From contig NZ_WTUY01000002.1 in assembly GCF_009882945.1 (NCBI RefSeq), positions 250,927 to 314,926 on the forward strand: a stretch of DNA of 64,000 nt, written 5' to 3'. The stretch comes from Alcanivorax sp. DP30. Its GTDB lineage: Bacteria > Pseudomonadota > Gammaproteobacteria > Pseudomonadales > Alcanivoracaceae. Of this stretch, positions 49,789 through 57,411 are shown piece after piece. The position numbers and the translations under genes are program-made. Below the pieces are notes generated by a model. The model was not told the origin of the DNA. It saw only the letters and a program-made list of their open reading frames with translations, and searched no databases. The first letter of the stretch is position 1, and the number at the start of each line of letters is the position of its first letter.

Positions 49789-51717
49789 ATGAGATTCAAG
49801 ATGCCATTTTCCCGGCTTACAGGGCGCCTTTTTTCCGTCCTTTTTGTGTTTGTCAGCCTTTCCCAGCCAGCAGTGGCCAACGATCAGACCGCACTGGTAC
49901 AGCTTGTCGAGTACGTGGGCGCGGATTACATCAATGCGGTGGTCGACGGCAGTGTTGTCAGCCCGGCGGAATATGCAGAGATGGCCGAGTTCTCCGCGTT
50001 GCTTGCTGATGGGGTAAGCAACCTGCCGGAGGCAGAAGGCAAGTCGACACTACAGTCTCAGGCTAACGATCTTCAGCAGGCTGTCTCGCAAAAAGCCAGT
50101 GAAACACAAATCAAAGCACTGACACAGTCTATCCGTGCGACCCTGGTCGAAGTCTACGGGATTCCTGTTGCGCCCAGGCAAGCCCCGGATCTTCATCAGG
50201 CGCAGAGCCTGTATCAGGCCAAATGTGCGGCTTGTCATGGCCTAAACGGCGAGGGTGATGGCCCGGCGGCTGCCACCATGGAGCCCGCACCAACAGATTT
50301 TACCGAGGTCTCGCGCTACAACGGGCGTTCGTTGTTGGGTCTCTACACCACTGTCACCCAGGGCGTAGATGGCACGGGTATGGCCGCGTATAAGGGTAGC
50401 CTCAGTGATGAGCAGCGCTGGGCGTTGGCCTTTTATGTGGGCGCCAGAGCCGTAGAGGCCAGGGTGGCAGAGCAAGGCAAGCTGGCCTTTGAGACGGTGC
50501 CAGGCATGAAGGCCGGGCTGACACTCGATACGCTAGTGGCACAGGCGCCAGAAGATGTGCTGGATGCCAAAGGGCCACAGGCCTATGCCGCGCTGGGCTA
50601 TCTGCGCGCTAACCCCGGGGCCCTGTTCAGCAAGAACCGTTTCATTGCATTGAGCCATGAAAAACTGTCTGAAGCGGATCAGGCCTATGCACGAGGAGAC
50701 AGGTCTGCGGCCAAGGCAGCGGCGCTGTCAGCTTACCTGGACGGCTTTGAAATGATCGAACAGCAGCTCGCCGCTGTGGATGGCGAGTTAATGCGTCATG
50801 CAGAATCCCGCTTTATGGCGGTGCGTGAAGCGATTGATCGACAACGGGACGCGGAGCAAGTGTCTGCACGGATCAGCGAAGCCAATGACGCCCTGGAGCG
50901 CGCTGCCACAGCGCTGTCAGGTGATGGTCTCAGTCCCGCAGCGACCTTGTCGGCAAGTTTCTTTATCCTGTTTCGTGAAGGCCTTGAGGCATTGTTGGTC
51001 GTTGCTGCCTTGCTGACGTTTACCCGCAAGGCCAAGGCCGTTCGGGCAACCCGTCATATTCATCTTGGCTGGATTGCTGCTCTGGTTGCAGGTGGCTTGA
51101 CCTGGTATCTGGCCAACACCCTGATTCATTTCAGCGGGGCCTCCCGTGAAATGACAGAAGGGGTTGCTGGCGTAGTAGCCGCGCTGATTTTGTTTTACGT
51201 GGGATTCTGGATGCACAGTAACAGCAACAGCCAAAAGTGGCTGGGTTACATTCGTGACCAGGTCGATAACGCATTAGGCAATGGCACAGTTTGGGTTCTG
51301 ACCTTTGTTTCCTTTATTTCCGTCTATCGCGAAATATTTGAAACCATCCTGTTTTACCAGGCGCTGTGGAGTCAGGTTTCGGTACAGACTCAACCGTTCC
51401 TTTTCTATGGCATTGCTGCAGCCATCGCGGCGCTTGCGGTGGTATGCGTGCTGTTTTTCCGTATTGGCATGAAGCTGCCGCTGAGCCTGTTCTTCCGGGT
51501 TACCAGTATTGTGTTACTGATCCTGTCGGTGATCCTGCTCGGCAAGGGGATTGCCGCGCTGCAGGAAGCGGGTGTCATTAGTGCATTCTATCTGGCCGTC
51601 CCTACCGTGGACTGGTTGGGTGTCTATCCCACCATTCAGGGAGTGGTTTCCCAGGTGGTCGCTGTGGCGCTGGGTGCATTCCTGTGGATTCGCGGTAACT
51701 CGCAGAAGGCGGCCTGA
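49789..51717 (+). CDS. Cytochrome c / FTR1 iron permease fusion
   Basis: A 642-residue protein with signal peptide (about 1-30), a periplasmic cytochrome c domain with haem motif CAACH (AKCAACHGLNGEGDGPA), a helical linker, and a C-terminal FTR1-type permease with about seven spans. The two iron-binding REXXE-like motifs are FREGLEALLV and YREIFETIL. It presumably oxidises ferrous iron, then imports ferric iron, within one polypeptide. ATG 49789 is used; ATG 49801 is possible, and both keep the signal peptide. A possible Fur site lies just upstream and a hairpin follows. Confidence 0.92.
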   Translation: MRFKMPFSRLTGRLFSVLFVFVSLSQPAVANDQTALVQLVEYVGADYINAVVDGSVVSPAEYAEMAEFSALLADGVSNLPEAEGKSTLQSQANDLQQAVSQKASETQIKALTQSIRATLVEVYGIPVAPRQAPDLHQAQSLYQAKCAACHGLNGEGDGPAAATMEPAPTDFTEVSRYNGRSLLGLYTTVTQGVDGTGMAAYKGSLSDEQRWALAFYVGARAVEARVAEQGKLAFETVPGMKAGLTLDTLVAQAPEDVLDAKGPQAYAALGYLRANPGALFSKNRFIALSHEKLSEADQAYARGDRSAAKAAALSAYLDGFEMIEQQLAAVDGELMRHAESRFMAVREAIDRQRDAEQVSARISEANDALERAATALSGDGLSPAATLSASFFILFREGLEALLVVAALLTFTRKAKAVRATRHIHLGWIAALVAGGLTWYLANTLIHFSGASREMTEGVAGVVAALILFYVGFWMHSNSNSQKWLGYIRDQVDNALGNGTVWVLTFVSFISVYREIFETILFYQALWSQVSVQTQPFLFYGIAAAIAALAVVCVLFFRIGMKLPLSLFFRVTSIVLLILSVILLGKGIAALQEAGVISAFYLAVPTVDWLGVYPTIQGVVSQVVAVALGAFLWIRGNSQKAA

Positions 51718-51776
51718 TAAGGGCGCCGTGATGCTGTTAATAACCGGCAATCAGTAATACCCTTTAAAGGGTTACG

Positions 51777-51805
51777 GAGAGGCACGTTATCGTGCCTCTC
51801 TGTGT
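51777..51805 (+). terminator. Hairpin terminator after the iron permease gene
   Basis: A perfect 10-bp stem (51777-51786 with 51791-51800), loop TTAT, followed by TGTGT. The weak T tract makes it a moderate terminator, 60 bp past the stop. Confidence 0.65.
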
Positions 51806-51868
51806 ATTGGCTGGGCATTCACATCGATTACCCCGGCATTTTTCCCCGTTCAGCAAGGCGATTCCTGA

Positions 51869-52798
51869 ATGTCAGATCCCTCCTCATTGCCCCCGTCACT
51901 GTCAGTAAGTTTTCTGGGTATTGGCCTGATGGGGGCGCCTATGGTTACCCGTCTGTTGGCTGCGGGACTGGCTGTGACAGTGTGGAACCGCAGCGTCAGT
52001 AAAACCGTCCCGTTTGCTGATCAGGCCCGGGTGGCAGCAAGTCCTGCCGATGCAGTAAAGGGCGCGGATGTGGTTATCTCCATGCTTGAAAACGGAGGCG
52101 CGGTGGATGCGGTGCTTTACCAGAGTGGTGCGATTGAGCAATTGCAGGAAGCCGCTCTGGTCATCGACATGAGTTCCATTGAACCGGCAACCGCCCGCCG
52201 TCACGCAGGGCGTGTGGCCGCACTTGGTGGCCTTTATCTGGATGCACCGGTATCCGGTGGTACCCGTGGCGCAGAAGAGGGCAGCCTTTCCATCATGGCC
52301 GGAGGCGAAGACCATGCCTTTATGCGGGCAGCGCCCATTTTCGCTGTCATGGGCAAGGCTACCCACATTGGCCCTGTGGGTACCGGTCAATTGGCCAAAT
52401 TGGCAAACCAGGCCATTGTCGGGATCACCATCGGGGCAGTATCGGAAGCCCTTCTACTGGCAGCCAAAGGTGGCGCACGACCGGAAAAGGTCCGCGAAGC
52501 GCTACTGGGCGGGTTCGCGGGTAGCAAGATTCTGGAACAGCATGGTGAGCGTATGCTGGAGCGGAACTTCGAGCCCGGCGCGCCAGCGCGCATTCAGCTC
52601 AAGGATCTGCGCATGATCCTGGACGAAGCTCGTGCTGAAGGGCTCAGTTTGCCCCTGAGCCAGCGTGTGTTTGAGGAGTATCGTGCACTATTGGCCAGTG
52701 GAAATGGGGAAGTGGACCACAGTGGCCTTTTGCTGGAACTGGAGCGTCTGAATGGCGTCCGACTGGATACTGCTTCTCTTCCCAACAAGGATCCCTGA
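51869..52798 (+). CDS. 3-hydroxyisobutyrate dehydrogenase family oxidoreductase, GlxR-like
   Basis: A 309-residue NAD(P)-dependent beta-hydroxyacid dehydrogenase. Rossmann motif FLGIGLMGAPMV, substrate loop DAPVSGGTRGAEEGSLSIM and the catalytic-Lys helix GQLAKLANQAIVG are present. Because it overlaps a hydroxypyruvate-isomerase gene by 1 bp, tartronate-semialdehyde reductase (GlxR) is the best guess, with threonate dehydrogenase as an alternative. Confidence 0.88.
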   Translation: MSDPSSLPPSLSVSFLGIGLMGAPMVTRLLAAGLAVTVWNRSVSKTVPFADQARVAASPADAVKGADVVISMLENGGAVDAVLYQSGAIEQLQEAALVIDMSSIEPATARRHAGRVAALGGLYLDAPVSGGTRGAEEGSLSIMAGGEDHAFMRAAPIFAVMGKATHIGPVGTGQLAKLANQAIVGITIGAVSEALLLAAKGGARPEKVREALLGGFAGSKILEQHGERMLERNFEPGAPARIQLKDLRMILDEARAEGLSLPLSQRVFEEYRALLASGNGEVDHSGLLLELERLNGVRLDTASLPNKDP

Positions 52799-53577
52799 TG
52801 CCTCGATTTGCTGCCAATCTGACCCTGTTGTTTCATGAGCAGCCGTTTCTCGATCGTTTCGCGGCGGCAGCCAAGGCCGGGTTCAAGGGGGTGGAGTACC
52901 TGTTTCCCTACCCCTGGACCGCAGACGAACTGGCTGCAAGGCTGAAGCAATTTGAGCTTGAGCAGGTACTCTTCAATCTGCCACCGGGTGACTGGGAAGC
53001 CGGGGAGAGGGGCATTGCGTGCCTGCCGGATCGGGTGGAGGAGTTTCGAGAAGGTGTTTTCGAGGCACTTGAATATGCTCGGGCGCTTGCCTGCCCACGC
53101 ATCAATTGTCTGGCAGGATTGAAGCCTGAAAGTCTGCCGGCAGATATCGCCTTCGACACTCTGGTGGACAACCTGCGTTTTGCGGCAGACATTCTTGCCG
53201 CAGAAGGCATCATACTCACCGTGGAGGCGATCAATTCCAGGGTGGATATGCCCGGTTTTTTCCTGGACAGCTCGGCCCTGGCCATGAGCGTGATCAAGGC
53301 AGCCGGCCGTGAAAACCTGTTTCTGCAGTACGATCTCTACCATATGCAGATCATGGAAGGAGATCTGTGCCGTTCCCTTTCAAGATTATGTCCCCATATA
53401 GGACACATCCAGTTTGCCGATAATCCCGGTCGCCATGAACCGGGGACGGGCGAGATTCATTTTGATCACGTGTTTCGTCATATCGACAGCCTGGAGTATG
53501 ACGGCTGGGTCAGTGCGGAATATCGACCGCGAACCGATACAGCCTCGAGTCTTGGCTGGTTTCAGCCGGCTATTTAA
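52798..53577 (+). CDS. hyi: Hydroxypyruvate isomerase family protein
   Basis: A 259-residue TIM-barrel isomerase. Metal-binding acidic residues lie in LTVEAINSRVDMPGFF, LQYDLYHMQIMEGD and the Hyi signature QFADNPGRHEPGTGEIHF, ending at SAEYRP. It would interconvert hydroxypyruvate and tartronate semialdehyde, or a four-carbon analogue in OtnI-type members. Its start overlaps the stop of the GlxR-like gene. No glyoxylate carboligase is nearby. Confidence 0.9.
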   Translation: MPRFAANLTLLFHEQPFLDRFAAAAKAGFKGVEYLFPYPWTADELAARLKQFELEQVLFNLPPGDWEAGERGIACLPDRVEEFREGVFEALEYARALACPRINCLAGLKPESLPADIAFDTLVDNLRFAADILAAEGIILTVEAINSRVDMPGFFLDSSALAMSVIKAAGRENLFLQYDLYHMQIMEGDLCRSLSRLCPHIGHIQFADNPGRHEPGTGEIHFDHVFRHIDSLEYDGWVSAEYRPRTDTASSLGWFQPAI

Positions 53578-53598
53578 ATCAGTTTACGTAACGGGTTC

Positions 53599-54441
53599 AT
53601 GATGCAATTCAATTGGGGTGGCAAGATCATTCTCGGCCTGCTTGGCATGCTGGTAGGCGGGCCGATCGGTTTGTGTATTGGGGTTTTTATCGGACATCTG
53701 CTCGATAAGGGCACTGAGCGGGTTCAAAGCTTCAATCCGTTCAGACCCTATGGGCCCGGCGAGCAGGAAACGGTGCAGAAGGCACTGTTTGATACGGTTT
53801 TTTCAGTGATGGGGCATCTGGCGAAAGCGGATGGCCGAGTCAGTGAAGACGAAATTGCCCAGGCCAAGGCGGTCATGGACCGCATGCAGCTCAATGATGA
53901 GCAGCGCCAACAGGCGATCGCCCTGTTCAACAAGGGCAAGTCAGCTGATTTTCCGCTTGAAGCCACCATCAGCGGGTTCGCCGCAGCGGTCCGTCACCGT
54001 AAGCAGCTGATTCTGGTATTGCTGGAAATTCTGCTGCAGATTGCCCTTGCTGATGGAACCCTGCACCCGGAAGAGGAAGCGGTTTTGCTGAAGGTTGCCG
54101 AAGGACTTGGTGTCCCGCCCCAGCAATTTCGACAGATCCTCAATATGCTGCTGGCCCAGGCCCAGTTTGGCGGCGGTCAGGGGGCAGGACAGGGCGGCCA
54201 CCAGCGGGCAGCGGGTAGCTCAAGACCGTCTTTGAGCCAGGCTTACCAGGTTCTGGGTGTTAACGATTCAGCCTCCAACGCGGAGATCAAGAAAGCTTAT
54301 CGCAAGTTGATGAGCGAGCATCACCCGGACAAGTTGGCCTCTCGAGGTGTGCCGGAAGAAATGATCCGCCTTGCTACTGAAAAGACGGCAGAGATAAGCA
54401 AGGCTTACGAAATGATAAAGGAGCACCGCGGCTTCCGTTGA
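53599..54441 (+). CDS. djlA: DjlA-like membrane co-chaperone
   Basis: A 280-residue type III membrane J-protein. One N-terminal span with glycine-rich pattern (about 8-33), a TerB-like helical domain (about 55-175), a Gly/Gln linker and a C-terminal J domain (about 212-280) with the HPD motif (MSEHHPDKLASRG). It stimulates DnaK at the inner membrane. The start is within 22 bp of the previous stop; ATG 53599 or 53602 are both possible. Confidence 0.94.
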   Translation: MMQFNWGGKIILGLLGMLVGGPIGLCIGVFIGHLLDKGTERVQSFNPFRPYGPGEQETVQKALFDTVFSVMGHLAKADGRVSEDEIAQAKAVMDRMQLNDEQRQQAIALFNKGKSADFPLEATISGFAAAVRHRKQLILVLLEILLQIALADGTLHPEEEAVLLKVAEGLGVPPQQFRQILNMLLAQAQFGGGQGAGQGGHQRAAGSSRPSLSQAYQVLGVNDSASNAEIKKAYRKLMSEHHPDKLASRGVPEEMIRLATEKTAEISKAYEMIKEHRGFR

Positions 54442-54454
54442 GCTGCCGACGAGA

Positions 54455-54515
54455 AGTTGCGAGAAACCAACACCCGGAATAAGGCCTTGTTCCCGGGAGA
54501 TTGAAACCCGCAACT
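54455..54515. terminator. Nested inverted repeat between djlA and an opposing gene
   Basis: Inner stem 54473-54484 with 54485-54497 (CCCGGAATAAGG against its near complement, one bulge, one wobble), enclosed by AGTTGCG at 54455-54461 and CGCAACT at 54509-54515. It lies between convergent genes and may stop transcription from both sides. The outer arms resemble the CGAAACTCG-type repeats after alaA. Confidence 0.45.
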
Positions 54516-54534
54516 CATGTCTGCAACTGCCTCG

Positions 54535-55479
54535 CTAGATTGACATTTCCGGGTGTCTGTCAGCCTTGGGCATGGACCAACCGCTGCTGACCAGCTCACT
54601 CTCACCACTCCACCAGCGATTCAACAACCGTGTTGCCAGTCCCGCACGTGCGCGCCCCATCAGCCTTTGTCGAGCTTCGTGGTAGACGGGTTGGTAACGC
54701 AGAGTCTCCGGCAAGCGACGGGTTATATCCATCAGGCGACGTATCTGGCGCTGGTAGCGGCGGTGGTTTGCCAGATCTGCAGGCTGCAGATCGAATGCGT
54801 CCACCATGGCATCCGGAACGGTAAAGCTGGCTATGGATTCATAGCTGCCAAACGGCAGGCGGTCCGGGAACCCCTGCTGGCGTATCAGCCCATGGCCTAA
54901 TCTGCGACGTGCCTCAGTGATCGAGGCGGGCTTCTGCAATTGTTGCTGCCACCAGCTGCGGTAAGCGTGCCAATGCCGGGGGAGTTTTTTTTCTGGAATT
55001 CCCAACGCCCTTGCAAGCAGCATGGTCTCCTCGAAAAGGCGCTCCTCCAGTGCGGATGACAGTGGCCCGATGATGGTCTGGTAAATTTCCAGGCATGAAT
55101 CCATCCAGGCACTGATCACATACAGTAGGGCGTCACTTTCTCGAACATCCAGCAGCGTTTTGCGTCGCTGCGAGAAATCAGCCAGCGCCATCAACGCCTG
55201 CTCGTGATTGCCGAACAGCACTTTCATCAGGAATCGCTGGGTGTGCTGGAGACGCTGCACTGCACTATGTTGATCAGGAATAAGCTGGGATAACCGGCTG
55301 TTGGCCAAGGTGAGCATCACAATGCGTCCCTGGGCCAGCACCGTGATGTTTTCGCGCAGTACTTGCCAGCTGACGGATCCCGGACCGAATAACCCGGCAT
55401 CGGGGTGGTCGCAGTGCTCACTGACTTGATGAATGCCGGCTTCAATTTCTTGCCGGCTGATCAGGTGCGGTATTGCCAT
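54535..55479 (-). CDS. MpaB-family (DUF2236) oxygenase-like protein
   Basis: A 314-residue all-helical protein. The N-terminal part (LFGPGSVSWQVLRENITVLAQG, read as FGPGSVSWQVLRE and QGRIVMLTLANSRL) and PDQHSAVQRLQHTQRFLMKV resemble the DUF2236/MpaB group, which includes the latex-clearing protein Lcp and fungal MpaB haem enzymes. The conserved His of DQHS is a candidate haem or metal ligand. ATG 55479 is chosen for its GGGAGG site; the frame extends upstream to 55518. The substrate is unknown. Confidence 0.75.
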   Translation of the reverse strand: MAIPHLISRQEIEAGIHQVSEHCDHPDAGLFGPGSVSWQVLRENITVLAQGRIVMLTLANSRLSQLIPDQHSAVQRLQHTQRFLMKVLFGNHEQALMALADFSQRRKTLLDVRESDALLYVISAWMDSCLEIYQTIIGPLSSALEERLFEETMLLARALGIPEKKLPRHWHAYRSWWQQQLQKPASITEARRRLGHGLIRQQGFPDRLPFGSYESIASFTVPDAMVDAFDLQPADLANHRRYQRQIRRLMDITRRLPETLRYQPVYHEARQRLMGRARAGLATRLLNRWWSGESELVSSGWSMPKADRHPEMSI

Positions 55480-55743
55480 CGTACACGCCTCCCTGAGAAG
55501 GGTTGATTGCACTGGCATGGGAGCTGCCAGGTTGGTAGTGCACTACCACCAGACGGTCGGTGACTACGTAGCCATGGACTTCTTATCTTACGGCGAAGAA
55601 GGTTTGAATCTAATCGGAATTTGTGGTGATTTAGTTAGGCTAGGAAGTCTCTGAGTAACCTCGAGGGATTGCCAGCATTTCTTGTCAGTGGTCGCGTGTC
55701 GATGGCCGCTGGTAACCGGAGCATGGAGAAAGGAGCCAGCAAC

Positions 55744-55986
55744 ATGTTGGGCGAAAATCACAGCATTCACCATGAATTTCCCGACCTGCACGAGAAGATC
55801 GACAACCTTACCCGGGAAGATCCGGTGTTCCGCGAACAGGTCATGCAGCATGACAAGCTCGACAAGCAGATCCGGGGCCTGGAAATGCGCGAAAGCCCGA
55901 TAGGTGATGAACAGATGGAGGCCATGAAGCATCAGCGGCTACAGTTGAAAGACCATATCTATCAGCGTCTTAGTCGGGCAGATTGA
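55744..55986 (+). CDS. YdcH/DUF465 family small protein
   Basis: An 80-residue charged helical protein that fits the YdcH family: EFPDLHEKIDNLTREDPVF and the helix LQLKDHIYQRL. Function unknown in general; such proteins are probably helical hairpins. ATG 55744 has a good AAGGAG site, and the open frame to the left (to 55669) is not needed. A hairpin follows. Confidence 0.85.
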   Translation: MLGENHSIHHEFPDLHEKIDNLTREDPVFREQVMQHDKLDKQIRGLEMRESPIGDEQMEAMKHQRLQLKDHIYQRLSRAD

Positions 55987-56029
55987 GGCTATTTATGAGT
56001 TGAGACGAGCAGGGATAAAGTTAACAAGC

Positions 56030-56053
56030 AGGGGCCTCGCAGGAGGCCCTTTG
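56030..56053 (+). terminator. Hairpin terminator after the YdcH-family gene
   Basis: A GC-rich stem (GGGCCTC at 56032-56038 with GAGGCCC at 56043-56049), four-base loop, extended by A-T pairs and followed by TTTG. It lies between convergent genes and could serve either side. Confidence 0.6.
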
Positions 56054-56068
56054 CGTGCCTGGTAAAAG

Positions 56069-57331
56069 TTATCTGACCGTCAGTGTGGCGTGGCTGGGGG
56101 ATAGGATGGCCTCGGCATATTGGCTAGGCCCGAGACCATGACTGTCCTTGCTATAATACATTCGGGCAATGAAATAAAATTCCTGGCCGAACGGCAGGTC
56201 GGTGAGCGAGAACCCCACGTTGGGTAGCTGGCCGGCGAACCGTTCCGGCTCATTGACCTGACTGGCATCATCCTGATAGAGCAGTCGTACGGGCGTAGTG
56301 AATCCTTTTACGAAAGCCAGTTGGGCGAGCATGTCAAAACCACGTCCAGTACCAAACCAGATCCAGTTGTCGCCCTTGAGTGGCATCTCGAGCATCTCTT
56401 TTTCCGCCTTGGATAACTTGCCGTCGGTGACCCCCACCTTGTTACCTGTCCAGCTGGTAACCAGTTTGCTGTTGTAAAGTCCGTTGCCATCCAGGGAGAT
56501 ATCCAGGGCAGGGCGTTTCAAAATCGTATCGGCGATACCCGGCAGGGTAAATCGGCTGTGGATTTCGACCTGCTGAGGCATGAGCAGAAAGTAATTATCA
56601 ATCCGTAACACCGGTACGCGAGCCACTTTCACCGAGGTTGACGCATAGATCATTGCGGTAAGCGGTCCGCTGATGACCTCTTTCACTTTGGGGTCAAGAT
56701 TGTCGTTGTTCAGGGTGATGCGGTTGTTTTCGCCGAAGACCCCGGCACTGAGACGAAGCTTCAGGGTGTCGAGAATCGTCTGTCGTTGACCGTTTTCCCC
56801 TTCGAAACCACGGAAATAGAAATCGTTCCATTTGAATAAATTGTCATCCGCCATGGTGAGGGCGAAATCTGTGCTCTTGATGGTCAGAGTGTCCGGATCA
56901 AACTGCACATAGCGTTCTGTGCTCTGCAGGTAGGCGTTCTTGACTAAATAAAACAGGCGGGTTTCACCGCCCTGTTGAACAGCCAGTTCAGCGGCAATCT
57001 TTTCAGATGTTGTGCCACTCATTGCAGGACCGCCGTCCTCAAAACGAAGTAACAGGCGATCAGAAGCATCGATGCGATCGGGGTCACCGGCGAGAGTGGT
57101 ACTGCCGTCCTCCTTGAAGAAGGGGAAGCCCTCCTCTGACCACTGCACCCATTGGTGAGGTACGGGCTGGAGCTTGCCTTCTTTCACGGCAAAAAAGGAG
57201 TAAAGGCCGCTCTGCTTACCCTGCAGGCTTTTAAAGTCGTCACCGGTGAGGGTGATGATCTGGGCCTGCAGGGTGAAAGGAAGAGCCAGCAAAAAGAAAA
57301 GCACCGAAAGTCGGTAATAATTATTCTTCAT
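56069..57331 (-). CDS. Unknown secreted protein
   Basis: A 420-residue protein with signal peptide (cleavage about after TLQA) and a beta-strand-rich mature part. I recognise no domain. Repeated Asp/Asn and aromatic residues (for example FKWNDFYFRGFEG, GDNWIWFGTGRGFD) and the absence of a membrane span suggest a periplasmic or outer-surface protein. ATG 57331 has a weak GGAA site; ATG 57340 and TTG 57364 are alternatives. It ends toward the YdcH-family gene. Confidence 0.75.
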   Translation of the reverse strand: MKNNYYRLSVLFFLLALPFTLQAQIITLTGDDFKSLQGKQSGLYSFFAVKEGKLQPVPHQWVQWSEEGFPFFKEDGSTTLAGDPDRIDASDRLLLRFEDGGPAMSGTTSEKIAAELAVQQGGETRLFYLVKNAYLQSTERYVQFDPDTLTIKSTDFALTMADDNLFKWNDFYFRGFEGENGQRQTILDTLKLRLSAGVFGENNRITLNNDNLDPKVKEVISGPLTAMIYASTSVKVARVPVLRIDNYFLLMPQQVEIHSRFTLPGIADTILKRPALDISLDGNGLYNSKLVTSWTGNKVGVTDGKLSKAEKEMLEMPLKGDNWIWFGTGRGFDMLAQLAFVKGFTTPVRLLYQDDASQVNEPERFAGQLPNVGFSLTDLPFGQEFYFIARMYYSKDSHGLGPSQYAEAILSPSHATLTVR

Positions 57332-57411
57332 GTGTTCCATGTCACAAAACTGCTGTTTGAACACATGATGCGCCTTTCTCCGTGATCGTCAATGACTGTG
57401 TGACCACGGGT

